From positions 62,001 to 126,000 of the forward strand of contig NOWV01000001.1 in the NCBI GenBank assembly GCA_003344405.1: a DNA stretch of 64,000 nucleotides, given 5' to 3'. This stretch comes from Trichoplax sp. H2 (Eukaryota; Placozoa; Uniplacotomia; Trichoplacea). The notes below the pieces were generated by a model that worked only from the letters and a program-made list of their open reading frames with translations, did not search any database and was not told the DNA's origin. This document shows, one piece after another, positions 27,622 to 40,422 of this stretch (position 1 is its first letter; each line of letters opens with the position of its first letter). The position numbers were made by a program, and so were the translations under genes.

Positions 27622-28626
27622 TTGTTTTGGTTGTAATGACTGGATTGATCAATCCTATTGCGCTTATTCATTTACTAGTTATTGGATTATCCTTACGTAA
27701 TACAAAAAGAGAGCTTATCTGAGAGTATCGTGTAGCATTGATGTTGATAAAGCAGATTTAGAATAAGTTGTTATGCTAGATTTTACCTTTGTATCGATTC
27801 TAGTATTACTACTAGTACAAAAATTGGAAATTAATTCAAAATTAAAATCTATTCCCAATCTACTTTTGCAATAGTGGTAATACCCAATATTTTGCGATTT
27901 GGCAACGCCCTACTGAGTACAGGACATACCAGAGTACGTACTGTACACTGTACAATGTGATCGTTGGATATATTTGAAAAGAGTCAAAACTAGAAGTAAA
28001 ACGCTTAAAAAAAACCAATCTTTCTCAACCTTCCTATACGGATATATTAAAAGCATGCCTTTGCCACAAATTTTATACAAATTGATGCAAAAATAAAACT
28101 TTAACCTCCAATATATCGGATCACATCGTACAGTACTCTACAGTAGTATGCTGTAGAGTATAGTACTGTACTGTGATGTGCAAAAAGATTCGATCGCTCG
28201 ATTTTTCTCTATACTAATAGCTGTTAAATGGAAAATTTTTACATTGGGAAATGCTATTTTACCACGATTAGATTGATTACTATACAGTAAAGTATGACAA
28301 CTAATGGTGTTATCGTCCATTGCCTTCTTTATTGCTTTTTTCTTACTTACTTTTGACTTTATCAGCTACTGTACTGTAGTAGTAGACACCGAGAGATCCC
28401 AGGTGAGTAGCGTGACACTATTGCACGATAGATACTGCAGTGTAGTGTTCCAGTTGTGTCGTAGTGATACTATGATTGACTGGAACAACGACAGGATCAA
28501 GGACGGTTGCGCAGACCTGTCATCATCACCGCACACATAGTACTGCAGTGGCAAGACTTAGTTAGGAGCGGATATAGGCCACGGGCCCATTTTACTCGCA
28601 TCGACGACGACAGCAACTGCGGCATC
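27622..28626. promoter_or_regulatory. Bidirectional promoter region rhodanese / EIF2B3
   Basis: Head-to-head spacer. It holds an imperfect 59-base palindrome (28122-28180) and extra TACTGTA/TACAGTA words on both sides. Open frames around 28138-28554 in both directions are not supported. Confidence 0.5.
28122..28180. promoter_or_regulatory. Large imperfect palindrome with TACAGTAC core words
   Basis: The outer arms CACATC/GATGTG, middle TACAGTACT/AGTACTGTA and inner CTCTACAG/CTGTAGAG pair around a TAGTATG loop; the right arm has a few extra bases. It could fold as a stem-loop or act as a dyad site between two divergent genes. Confidence 0.65.
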
Positions 28627-31600
28627 ATGGAGTTTCAAGCAGTCATTTTGGCTGCTGGACCAGGCTCTAGAATGTATCCATTGACAGAAAATATGCCAAA
28701 AGCCTTATTACCTGTAGCAAATAAACCAATGATCTGGTATCCTATTCGGATATTACAAAAAGCAGGCTTTGAAGGTAGATTAAATGAAAAAATAATGCCG
28801 GTTGATGAGATCAATGACGTAGAATTTTTTCGATAGCTTGTGTACTCAATCGATCGGAGCTTGTCATCTTCAACTTGGCCTGTTCAAGATATAGAGCTAT
28901 TACAGGCTTTTTATACATAGTATAGTGTGGATTTAGCAATAGTATTGATGAAACAAATTATCGTTTAGGTGACTGTTAAAATAATAATGAAGATAGGAGT
29001 ACATGAAACGTTTTAAACAACGTTATTAATAAGATTGATGATAGTTAATTGAAGTTGATTATTAATATGATCATTTTATTATCATTTATCTAGAGATTTT
29101 CATCATCGTTTTAAAATCACAATCAGATGTGATTAAAAAGTCGTTAGTAAGCTGTAATTTGAAGTGTCGACTTCATTATGTACAAATTTCGGATGAAGAA
29201 GAAGTCATCGGTACTGCAGAGTCGCTAAGAAAAATCAGAGATAAAGTCAAGGTAATTGATAAGGGTATACCTACAGTATAACGCTTTGGACGATAAATGG
29301 ACTGGATGTATATCGTACCGTTGTTGCTTGATTCTGTCAGTAGTTTGTTATACAGCAGGAGATCACTACTATGCATTCTAATAAAGTGTAAAATGATGAC
29401 TCCTACTTTTAGTATAGAATCGACTTTGTGTTCTATTGACGAAAAGATGTTTTATTCTGTGTACTGTACTTATGGCTCTTTGCAATGAAGTTATAGAAAG
29501 TGGATGATATTCTGATATGATGATAGTTATTGTTATCATCCTAAACTATAGAGTTGTCATACTTTATGTACGTGTATGTTTGCATAACATTTGGTTGCAC
29601 AATAGTATCTAGTTTTGTCTTTCCCTTAATATGAGACATTTCAATATCTCAAGTTATTACTGTATTAGACTTTGCTTAGCCTTACCAACTGTACAGTAGA
29701 TGTGAATGCAATACAAAATTTTTTTACTGTATGATCTACTAGAAATCAATGACTTCTTATGTCTTGGTTTACCAATTCGTGAATAGGGTAGAAAAAAAGA
29801 TTTTTACTATATTGCTTACTGCAACTATAAGTAGAGATTTTCAATGAATAATCCAATTACTTTGAGTAACCGCTTTTTATCCTTCAATTTTAGAATGATT
29901 TGATGATTTTAAGTTGCGACCTAATTACGAATTTGGAATTGCATCGCCTTGCCAATATACATCGTATTCGTGATTCAGACTTAACGGCATTTATGTATAC
30001 ACGTGATGACAGCTCAAATGAGGCTGAAGGAAAGAATAAGAAAAAGAAGAAGAAAGAGGCTACAAGTAATTGTATATTATTGACCAAGGAGAATGTATTG
30101 TATTATATTAAGTTAATCTATCATAGTAGGTTAGGTTGGTAGTGACTGATTTAACGCAAATACACATAATTAATATATCTTTAGGCCAGTGCGACTTTGT
30201 TGGCGTTAGTGAAAAAGATTCAAGATTAGTATTTTTGTCCACTGCAGTCGACGTGCATAAAGATTTAGCCATTAAAAGAAATCTATTTATGAAGTAATAA
30301 ACGATTGCAATTATTCAGTATCAGATAAGCATTGATATCTTGATGTCAGGATACGTAGCCTTTGCGATTTTTTCGTGATATTTATTGATATTTATTTTAT
30401 TTGCAACTAGATATCCAAGGGTTCTTCTTCGTACTGACTTAATTGATGCTCATTTATACCTTGTCAAAAAATGGATTTTAGATTTCTTGATCGAAAACAA
30501 GTAACTATTTTGGGAATATGGTTTCAATGGAATTATCATGTTTCACCATTTACTAAGTTACTGTAATATTTGCAATTGCCTACTAGATCTTATAATAGTT
30601 TTAAAGGCGAAGTTTTACCTCACTTAGTATATAAGCTGGATGCCCGTCCTGAGGTAGCTTCAGTAGATACTGAACAGGGGAAAGAAGATAATACAAGGAA
30701 TAACTTAGGTAATGTCTACTTATAATAGCGAACTAATAATATAAAATGTAAAAAGAGGAATTAGATCAACAAGGTCATGTCATAAGTACCTCTTCTTTTC
30801 AATCATTGGCAACATAATGTTGTAATATAGGCGCTCAAATATCTCAGTATTTTTTACTGCACTATACATATTCTGCTTAGGAACGACATCGAAATCCGAA
30901 ATTGAATTAGAACAATTAGCTCTAAGTTTATCAACATGCTATCGTGGTGAGAATATCGAAGAAGGCTATGAAGCATCAAAGTGCTATACATACATCAGCG
31001 ATAAAAATAACTGTATTAGAGTAAATTCTGTTCAGTTATATATGGATGCAAATCGTCATGTAGGTCTTATTAGTTATAAATAGCGGAACTATTCCCTATA
31101 CCGATTGAATAATATTACGAGTCTATACGAAACAATAGTGCTATCTAATAGGACATCGTTGATACTATTAGGCATTGCGGTGGATATCGTCGTTTCTTCC
31201 AGAAGCTACCGATACTAAGTCAGTTCATTTTTCTGCCAATACGTCGCAAAGAGCTAGAGGGAATATATCAGAAGTTGGGGACGCTAAAACTGGTTACACC
31301 ACAGGTACTTCTACTTCAAAAACGAGAGGAAGTAACACATCCGAAACTGGTGAAAGTAAAGCAGCTTATCAATCTGGTCCTAGTGCTCCTACATCGCAAT
31401 CTGGAACCAATAATGCTATAGTTGAAAGTGCTGATGCTAAAACAAATACAGCAGTTGAGAGAAAAGTCGGGGTAGGACAAAATTAAATCTCCTAAGGCTT
31501 TATGTGCACAGATCCTGGTAACGGAATATCTTACGTACAAATTAGGTTGATCAAGAATCAATTATCGGAGACGGTGTTACTATCGAAAATAAATGTGCTA

Positions 31601-32105
31601 TTAAGAAATCGGTTATTGGTAATCACTGCAGGATTCTGGACAATGTTAAGATTCTAAATTCTGTCTTAATGGATCATGTAACTGTCGAAAGTGGGTAGGT
31701 GATCAACTTACGCGTACATATAGTATTAAATGAAGTACGCTTTGGAAATATTTAATATCGGTAACACATCATTATTCTCGTAACCAACCGTCATGAAATT
31801 TTCATTTCTAGTTGTGTTATTCAAAACAGCGTTGTATGCAGTCTCGCACATATTAAAGGCCGCTGTACTATAAAGGATTGCCAGATTGGGTATTCACATA
31901 CAGTATCAGATGCAAGTAAGTCATATTTATATATCTCATTATACGAAAGCACTCGTATGCTATACCGATGTTAGCGACAATGGATGACTGTAATTTTTGT
32001 ACACGTTAAGTTTACAATTTTTATTTATTTTTTATAGCTGAAGCAAACGGAGAATGTCTTGTATCTGCTGAAGGTGGAATGATGACGTTAGACAATGCTA
32101 ACTAA
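28627..32105 (+). CDS. EIF2B3: Translation initiation factor eIF2B subunit gamma
   Basis: Exons: 28627-28774, 29094-29251, 29894-30065, 30185-30293, 30411-30500, 30587-30708, 30881-31059, 31172-31471, 31546-31694, 31812-31915, 32038-32105; 532 residues (human 452). It is part of the eIF2B guanine-nucleotide exchange complex that recycles eIF2 and is the target of the integrated stress response. The N-terminal pyrophosphorylase-like domain begins [16 protein letters not shown] and has [13 protein letters not shown] and LSCDLIT. A Lys-rich loop ([10 protein letters not shown]) follows where human has GKKK. The C-terminal left-handed beta-helix shows isoleucine-patch hexapeptides ([26 protein letters not shown]). 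Exon 8 (31172-31471) adds a roughly 80-residue Ser/Thr/Gly-rich linker with TSxTG-like repeats between the domains, accounting for the extra length. Confidence 0.95.
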
Positions 32106-33375
32106 CAGTGTAACCATGCAATACTTATGGTGTTGCAAGTTGTAATTATCGGAAAGAAGAATAGATATGAATCATGTATTCAAGATGAGCAGGAACTGGA
32201 ATAAGACTTCCGCACAGAGGTCGAAAATATGCATCAACAGTAAATTATTGCTGACTTCGGCCTCTGTAGACAAACTAACTGGCGCCTGGATAAATGTTGA
32301 TTGACTAACAAAATTCGCTTATCAATTAAATCGATAACTTATCATTTCCTGACAGTAGAGCTATTCACATATTTGTTGATCAATAACATTATGGACTAGG
32401 CCTATCGAAGAACCTCTCCTACAAGGGCTGCTATGAAATAACTATAAATATTCTTTTATTCTCTAATAAAAGACCTTCATGTATTGTGAATTACTGTATT
32501 AAATATCAACTTTCTGAAAAAAGTATTAAACAACGAGTCTATTTTAGCCGTTCGTTGATTGAGTCAACTGTGCTTATAGTATACCCAATTATATACAGAT
32601 ACGGACTTGCAGCGTAAATATACTGAGGTTATTAGACTATCTTGTGTGTAATAAGTTATTAGAGTAAGTCGTATGACTTGTAGGTTTCTTTTACTGTACT
32701 TTGCACTACAATATTCGGTGGATCTGGCCTTGAGTATGGTAAAATCGAGCTTAACTATGCTTTCTGAGGTTCCGATTCCTTTAGATATATATGCGTGATA
32801 AGTTGCCATACGCGTATAAATCAAAAAATCTAAATTATTTAGCGTAAAGCATGCTAACTTTATAAAGCATTTATAAAGGCTTTACGTTTATGTAAATACT
32901 GCGTAAGATAAAATACATGTAGTTCAAAAGTTTAAAAATTAGAAATAAGCATTAGTGGTTTATTCCGCGTAAACGTTATCTATCTATACTCAATAAATGC
33001 TAAGATTTTCTTTCCATAGCATATAACAGGTCTATAATTTAGCTATAATATTATATTTGGTGAAATAACGGCTTCGTAACCTGTATTTCTGAAGTAGAAA
33101 TAAATTAACCACAGTAGATTGAGAATTTCTGGAATTAATCGCAATAGCAAGAGTACCTATCAAGTCGTGTTACATATTTCTAACAAAATTAAAATCGGTT
33201 ATGGTATAAAAGATTTCCTAGTTACAATACTAAATTTTCAAATATAAGGCAGCAACGATTGCGACATGACATATTGAATAATAAAATCTATCAAACGATG
33301 CGTTAATAACCAATTTTTTTTAAACAAATATAATCCAGTCAGATGGCCAGATTCATACGCATATATTGCATTTAA
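32106..33375. terminator. Convergent 3' spacer EIF2B3 / ERMP1; no gene recognised
   Basis: AT-rich tail-to-tail region. The 86-codon minus frame at 32564-32824 has no similarity or splice context. Confidence 0.5.
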
Positions 33376-36300
33376 TTAAAATTCCCAATTGTGATATTCA
33401 GTAAAACAAGAAACCGGTACGCTCCAGGATGGTAAATGTTTCTCAACTTTACGAATTTCCGAAGTTTTAGGGCCCGAAAAATGCGAAGCTATACCAAAAT
33501 TCATAATTTTATCCGTCTTTTCGTAGTTTTTAATCTAAAAAGATTTTAATAGTATTTTGATTATCAGGAAGCTATCGATTTTCATTGTACATTAGGAAAA
33601 GATCCCTTATTTACATTCAGTTCTATCCAAAAGTCCCATGACTGCGTAGGGTGGCCTTGTGTGTACCAAACAAAAGCTGTGTAGTGGTCTCCATTCCACA
33701 ATGGCTTAGGCTTTCCATCTGTAAAAGACCATGCTACAATTTCCGTACCATTGGCAGGATCGATATACAGACGAAGTTGCGAAGGAGGATCTAAATAACG
33801 AATTGAAGGCCTTGAGCTATGGATTTATACACATAAACCAGTGCTAGAAGAGAATATTTCACTTTGAAACTCTATGTTATGTATACCATTCTTACTACGT
33901 ACCTACGATGCTGAAATAAAATTTTTGTTTACGTCCACTGCTTGTCACATCTTTCTTAACCAGTTTCAGATCGATTTCTTTAGGAAAAGTTGGAGGAGAA
34001 CCTTCCTTATACCATACGTGCCTACATATTACCAAAAATAAAATTCACGTAAGTTAATATAGCTGAATAAAGAACGATGATTAAAAAGCCATGATCTATG
34101 AACAGTTAGTGTTATATGGCAAGGAAGCAAGCGTACCCTGTTAAACTCCGAACAGGGTAAAAGGCAGGATAACCACAATTTGCGCCCTTACAGGTAGTTA
34201 TAGTCGCATTTTTAAAGTAATTATCATGTTCGGATAAATATCTCAGTCCATTTGCATCCATAGGAACAAGTATAATGCCTGAGTCACTGTCCGTAACGAC
34301 GCCGCTTCTATCATGAAACTTGCGATGGATATGCTAAGTATTAAGAGAATGGTTAGCCGCAAGATATTATGAATACGGTACACTAAACAATAATAAAAAA
34401 TAAAAAACCTGATAAAGAAGTCTTTGAGCATGTGGATTTGGAGGTCCAGAATATGGAAATATGGCACCAGTAATGACTAGAAAAAAGCAGGTTAGGAAGG
34501 ATATACCAAAAATAATGGCTGGCCATTTCAGACTTTTTGCTACGTAGACAACATTTACCTGTTAGAGTAGATTAATGATTGACGCAATGGTTGTTAAGAA
34601 TTTCACAAATTAGCACTTACAATAAGAACAATGATAAGAACGTATCTGCTTGACTTCTCACTTACCACAGATGTTACTAGTAGAAGCGTGAAACTTCCAG
34701 TAATAACAGCTATTACTATTTCAGATGGAACAACTGATCCACAACGACCGAGGATAGGCATGAAGAAATCGAATACAGCCCATATCAAATAGGTATTTAA
34801 TGTCATCGGTATTAATACAGACACTAACAGTACTATAAGGTAAGCTGTCTGGCTGTGATAGTAATTTCGTTTAAAGATACCATTCCAAATAAATTTATCT
34901 ATAAGAAGAAAGGATGCTGGCCAAGTTAAGGATAAAAATGCAGAAGCTATCCCACTATTTGATAGAAATATAGTGACGAAGCTCCAAATTATTACATTTG
35001 CATCAGCTACGGCTTGCTGAAGTTGCCAAGATATAATCGGTTGGCCTTCTGAAGTACGTTTCTACAATAAAATGATTGTTTTATTTTATGTGATCTAACA
35101 TCTGAAGCGAATAAAGATTACAGTCTATCTTAAAATAAAATGAATATTACTTGGTTAGTGCAAACCTGACAGAATTTCATTTTGGCATAGTAGTGCACTG
35201 CTGCTGTAGTAAAGATAGTTGGTATAGCATACAATGGGAATATAACAACGCTATGGGTGTACCAAGATAATGGGCGACCATTTGACATAATAATGTAAGC
35301 TATAGCAGGGGCGGTTATGAAGCCAACAAGCCAAGACAATAGGTAGGCACCCATGCCGAATATTAAATGGTACAAGTTCAATTCATCAATCCCTAATACC
35401 AATTAGAAAAAAATTGATAGCTTAAATAAATGCAACTATGACAACATATCTGATCAACTAAATTCGTCAGAAGAATGGTTAATAATTAAGCAACCAGCAA
35501 CAGTGCATTAAATCGTTGTGAAAACGTACCAACTGTGGTACGTCGACCTCCCAATCGAGGTAAATATCTTGCAATAATTATCGCTACAGCAATGACCGAT
35601 ATTGAATAGTTGAGAATATATCCTAAGCGTTCTGGGTAGAGCAGGGTAAAAATCCCAAGAACGTCGGTAAAAACAATCTTGCCATGACGACTATATCCAG
35701 GGTTAACTAGTTCATCAGTACAAACTAGGCCTCTCATAGCTCCTAATACATTCTCGCCAGTTCTCTGCATACAACCAGGTGGGATTGCTTTAGTGTCATC
35801 GTATCGTGTATGATAAACGTAACCATTGGTTACATATGCCAAATCCAATCCTATCGAGTTAAGTGAAGATAAAATACGGTATATTCCTCATATTGTTGTT
35901 ATCACTCCTAATGTAGGTTTGTAAAATTTAGGTTATGGCAAATATGATATATATCATGTATTTTTATGAGGTCAATGAGTAACGATATGGTATACAAATA
36001 CTGACACACGCAGTTAAAGACTGTTCCATATCCTCTATTTAAACGACGTGTTGGCTGAAATTATAAGGCACAATCAGAAACCAGGTGTAAAAGTTATATT
36101 GTCTATTGCAATAATAAACTACGATCTCGAATCTTATGCCTTCATTGGATTGTCATAGATGTCCACTTGAGCAAAATAATATATAAGGATATTCATACTG
36201 TAAGTAAAGGGAATACATCTTTCAGGCAGTAACATCGAACTAGTAAGTCTTATCATCAGTATGATATTGGTGATTTCCAAATATAAATGTCATTTTGTTA

Positions 36301-37907
36301 AATGGAGTATACTAGTCCATGTATAATTATTATAAACTGTATACTCGTAGAATATTCATAATTTCTACAGCAATGTATCATGATAATGGTGATAGTGACT
36401 AAGTTAATGGTTGCTAATGTATAATGTAGTAGGTTGTGTAACGCACAATGTATACGTTTGACAAAGGATTAATTTCAGGTATTACTGGTATAAATTTTAA
36501 TGATAGTAAAAATTAAGTCTAGTACTCAATAATTACGTAGCGCAGAAATAGTAAGTATACTAAACACAAGACATACATACTTCAGTATACTCAGCAGTTA
36601 TTCGATCTAAGTTCAAAAAGTTAGTCTAGCAACGACTGCGCTCGGATGCAAAGATTTATGCTGTCTGAGCATTCATTCTTTATTTCTTTATGGTTATGAA
36701 ATATGACATTTAGATACCTTTAAGCGAAGACATAAAGTAATGGAAATTAATAGACTTTACAGTATCCGATAATCCATCATGAAGCTTAGCTATAGCGGCT
36801 ATATACGAAACATCGCAACAAAGTAGGCACACAGATTGTCAGGAGAGTAGGGCTACTTTGGCATGATACGTATTAACTTAATTTTATGTGCCATGATTGA
36901 ACGATTCATAACTAGTAGTAATGTACTGTAATGTATTTCATTTTACCTGGAATTTTGCCGTAATCACGAAAAATGCGAAAGTCCGTATCAGCAGGTACAA
37001 TAGCAGTTTCAAAGATTTCTTGACCAACCACTGAAGCAAACGGGTGCGGAGCATGCTTCATATAATTTCGGATTAACCAAGGATTTTCAGGACCGGTTTG
37101 GAATACTAGTTCTCTACCGCCAGCCCCAGCAGCATCTAAGTTAATAAAAGCTCGAAGTGTATCCTTCCATTTATGTTGTGTAATAAAACCATGGCTAGCA
37201 GGTAGAACACTTTCTTCAGCCCCATTGAAAAGAAAGACGACACTGTGTTGAAGCATCGGCCAACGTGATTCATCAGCATGTGCTAAGGCTCGAAGTAATT
37301 CCAACATTGTAGCACAACTAACTGCATCATCACTTGCACCAGGGCTGTCCACGACGGTATCAAAATGGCAGTTGACTAATAAAGCGTTGTCTTTACTGTG
37401 AGATCGCCTTGGACTTATACGTGCAACAATATTGGTAATATTAGCATAGCTATGAGTAAAACCACCTAAGAATTGCAAAAAGAAAGACCCACTGGGTCGT
37501 TGGACATCAATTTCAATTTCGGAATGAGGTTTAGCAGACATTTGTATCATTTTTAGCTCATTCATGATATAATTAAATGCAACAACTTCATTATTATATG
37601 TTCCAGCTAAACGTGGGCCAATAGCAACTAATTTTTCAAGATGTTTACGAGCTCTTCCTTCTGAATATGTTCCAACATCGTCCTCATTAGCACGCTTAGC
37701 TCGAGGTATGTAATAATAATTATAACTTACAAAGGCCAGGATTAAATAAACCAATGCTGCTATAGAAATAAGATGGCCTAAACCCAAAGCACCTGGTTGT
37801 CTCCTTTCCAATTGGCTTTTCTTATCATCTTCATCGATTGGACGATCAGATTTAGATGATCGATTTTGTTGTTCCTTAGAACGTAAGCGGACGCCAGCGT
37901 TCGCCAT
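33376..37907 (-). CDS. ERMP1: Endoplasmic reticulum metallopeptidase 1 (M28 family)
   Basis: Exons: 37907-36947, 35850-35530, 35392-35166, 35061-34666, 34558-34409, 34333-34137, 34021-33896, 33816-33615, 33534-33376; phases agree, 912 residues (human 904). It is a multi-pass ER membrane zinc aminopeptidase-like protein. After one N-terminal membrane segment (about 43-66) comes the lumenal M28 domain. Zinc ligands and catalytic residues visible: HFD (181-183), GASDDA, GAEES with the Glu pair at 231-232, and the last His in YHTRYDD of exon 2. Then several transmembrane segments (exons 2-5) and a lumenal C-terminal domain ending in the family tail. The ATG at 37907 was chosen; upstream codons stay open to 37934 but only with GTG. 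Intron 1 is unusually long (1.1 kb). The exon 7/8 join uses a donor at 33895. Confidence 0.94.
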
Positions 37908-38425
37908 TACTGCTATGAAAAGTGCCTCCACCACCGCAGGCCTTAAGTACCTTGGTAACGGTACAGAGAGACGACAGCCCAGCCCCTAAACCTCACCCTA
38001 GCCCAGAAGACCCATTGGACCATCCAAGCTGTGATCGGCTCTGTTGAACAAGCTGCATACATATCCTATTGTCGCGCAGTACTATATGAGTAAGTAATCA
38101 CGAGGACACCATGGGCCTTCTCTTACCCACCCCCACCTCCCTTTGTTTCGTAGCCCCACCCTGATGTCATATGATCAGCGGTGGAGAATGTCGAGAGAGA
38201 CTCAACCACATGAGCTGTCACTGGTCTGGACAGTGTAACGTAGGAGAGGGATGGACACTTGTACTGCAGTAACTATGGTTGCAATGATTGCTAAAAGCGC
38301 TGGATGCGAGCTGGATAATCCATCATCATCAGCAAGTTTTCTTGATGCTTTCCTGGTTCAATAGGGAAAATTCCACTGTTGAAAGCTATTTTTTTATACT
38401 CAATGAGACTCTATTGATTGCAAAG
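37908..38425. promoter_or_regulatory. Divergent spacer ERMP1 / unknown gene
   Basis: C-rich and more GC-rich than its surroundings around 37920-38260, consistent with a promoter. The reading frame of the plus-strand gene is already open from 38288, so the upper end may be coding. Confidence 0.4.
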
Positions 38426-39877
38426 ATGAACAACTATGATGATCGACCTTTATCCTATCACGAATTTATCAAATATATGCTCAATGGCCGCTTTTGTGGT
38501 CGCAAGACTGATATTGGCAAACGCTTTTTAAATGTTTATCACTGTCCATCAACTTGTTTCGACCATGACAATATCAATTTCAGTGTTTTATTCAATCCAG
38601 ATATGGCTCATTTCGATCCAATGCAAACCAACCAATGCCAAGCTTCAAGTACAACTGACAATACCAATAGGCATAAAACGACTGTACCAAATAGGAAGCG
38701 AAATCAAAGCAATCTTGCTCAACGCCATGACGATTCAATCAAATCGAGCAAAGGTATAAAGAAGTTAGCTCAGAAACCACCATTAGCACATCATAGCTCG
38801 CAACCACAAGTTGTTAGCAGTTGCCAATATCCAAATGAGCTAAATAAGGACTGTTTGATGGAGGGCAAGGCTAAGTGTCAACGACCGAAAAAATTCCCAA
38901 CCAGTCATGATAAGAAGCAATCAATTCACGTCGGCAAGGATGATCAAGCGGATGGATATCGGAAAGGGCCACGAGCACGTCATGACTCACCATCACTGGT
39001 TGGCAGGAACCATCCGAACCAGCTAAATGAAGACTGTTCTACTGAGGAGGATGCTGAGCATCAACTATCTAAAAAATTTATAACGAGTAATGATAACAAC
39101 CAATCGACTGATGTCGGCCATGATGATCAAGCTGAAAGGTATCCATTTGACGTGGCAAATGATCACTTACAAAGTGAGATAAACCTATCTGTTAGCAAGC
39201 CTTTAAATCATAGTAGTAAGGATATTCACCAATCTACCTCTATGAGTAATCACTCTAATGACAATGATAAAGATAGCTCTTCAATTAAGAAAGAAGGTGG
39301 AAAATTGAATAATTTATCTGCTTTCAGAAAATGTCATCATGAGATGGATAGTGAGCAATGTGTATCCGATCAATGGACTATGTTTATCCATTTGCAAGGT
39401 TGGCAGCCATTAGTATCAGATATCGATTGGATAAGTGATCAGTACATGGCTTACGGTTTGCTTGCATTACTTTTTGGCCATGAAGAGAATGGGACATTGT
39501 ATATAAATTCTGTAAAATTGATTGGATTTGTTTCTCTTGTCGATTTATCGGTTAAAGCAATACTAGCAAATCAAACTGAAGCGGAAAGCATGCCGCTAAT
39601 CAATTTTCTCCAAGCTGAGGGTAAACAGTTACAAAATCAACCTGCAGCTTTCTCTATTACCTCACCAGGTTTTGGTATTCATCTTCCTAGTAATTTAAAA
39701 CAAGCTATGCTAGAGTCATGCCAGACTGCAATGGCTCCATGCTGGTATTCAAAATTTGTCTACGTAGATGCTTTCAGTAAATTAGAGGACAGAACTCCGC
39801 TTATAGAAGTCTTTGATTTTTCAAGCGATCAGGCAAAAGTTGTCAATTTTCAATTGGAAACGCCTGTTTTACAGTAA
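38426..39877 (+). CDS. Unrecognised intronless protein with internal duplication
   Basis: A single open frame, 529 codons if counted from 38288, where the first codon is TTG; ATGs occur at 38345 and 38426. The ATG at 38426 (AAAGATGAAC) has the best context and gives 483 residues. No known family is recognised. Three parts are visible: an N-terminal folded-looking part (LSYHEFIKYMLNGRFCG.., Cys-containing), a long polar Asn/Asp/Lys/Ser-rich middle, and a C-terminal hydrophobic/aromatic part (WTMFIHLQGWQPLVSDIDW to the end) that looks globular. The middle holds two direct repeats of about 61 codons, starting near 38831 and 39014 (shared NxLNxDC, KKF.TS, QS..VG.DDQA). The repeat diverges more at third positions and polar residues, suggesting translation is maintained. 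It could be lineage-restricted; function unknown. Confidence 0.65.
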   Translation: MNNYDDRPLSYHEFIKYMLNGRFCGRKTDIGKRFLNVYHCPSTCFDHDNINFSVLFNPDMAHFDPMQTNQCQASSTTDNTNRHKTTVPNRKRNQSNLAQRHDDSIKSSKGIKKLAQKPPLAHHSSQPQVVSSCQYPNELNKDCLMEGKAKCQRPKKFPTSHDKKQSIHVGKDDQADGYRKGPRARHDSPSLVGRNHPNQLNEDCSTEEDAEHQLSKKFITSNDNNQSTDVGHDDQAERYPFDVANDHLQSEINLSVSKPLNHSSKDIHQSTSMSNHSNDNDKDSSSIKKEGGKLNNLSAFRKCHHEMDSEQCVSDQWTMFIHLQGWQPLVSDIDWISDQYMAYGLLALLFGHEENGTLYINSVKLIGFVSLVDLSVKAILANQTEAESMPLINFLQAEGKQLQNQPAAFSITSPGFGIHLPSNLKQAMLESCQTAMAPCWYSKFVYVDAFSKLEDRTPLIEVFDFSSDQAKVVNFQLETPVLQ

Positions 39878-40422
39878 TATCAAGTTTGCGAGCGCTTTAT
39901 AGATGAAATTAAACTAATCAGTCTAATTAATAATACTAACTTATTTTTGTACCATAGTCTTGTATATGTTATCAGAATGTTGATCTATTGCTACACACCT
40001 CAACGAGGTATAAAATTGAAGACAATCTACTAATAAAGTTTCTCAACCGTAAAAACAAGCTATAATAATGGAAAGAAATGAATTAAGCGCATAAATTGAT
40101 GCATTTCAGCAGTAAAATCTTTATTGCTTTTAAAATTAGAGAAATACTATATATTACCAACAGATTATTACATGTACACTTGCACTATGAAATAAGGCAA
40201 ATAAAGTCAATACTGTATTATATTACTAATACAGAAACGTGGATAAATCATGATAAGAAGTATACACTGATCAGAGGATAAATTTGACGCTAATAGGTTA
40301 ACGTAAAACACCACAAGGTGAAAACTGTTGCAAAGAGGAACTGTACAGTAAACTCATCAAAGAGAGGAGACAACGTTTATATACAATCAATTTAATATAT
40401 TCATCATGATTCTAAGCCATTC
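39878..40422. terminator. Convergent 3' spacer; no gene recognised
   Basis: AT-rich region between the unrecognised plus gene and TRAPPC5. The 61-codon plus frame at 40096 is not supported. Confidence 0.45.

Noticed and set aside
37908-37934. Extended ERMP1 start
   Set aside because: The upstream extension would begin with GTG; the first ATG is at 37907.
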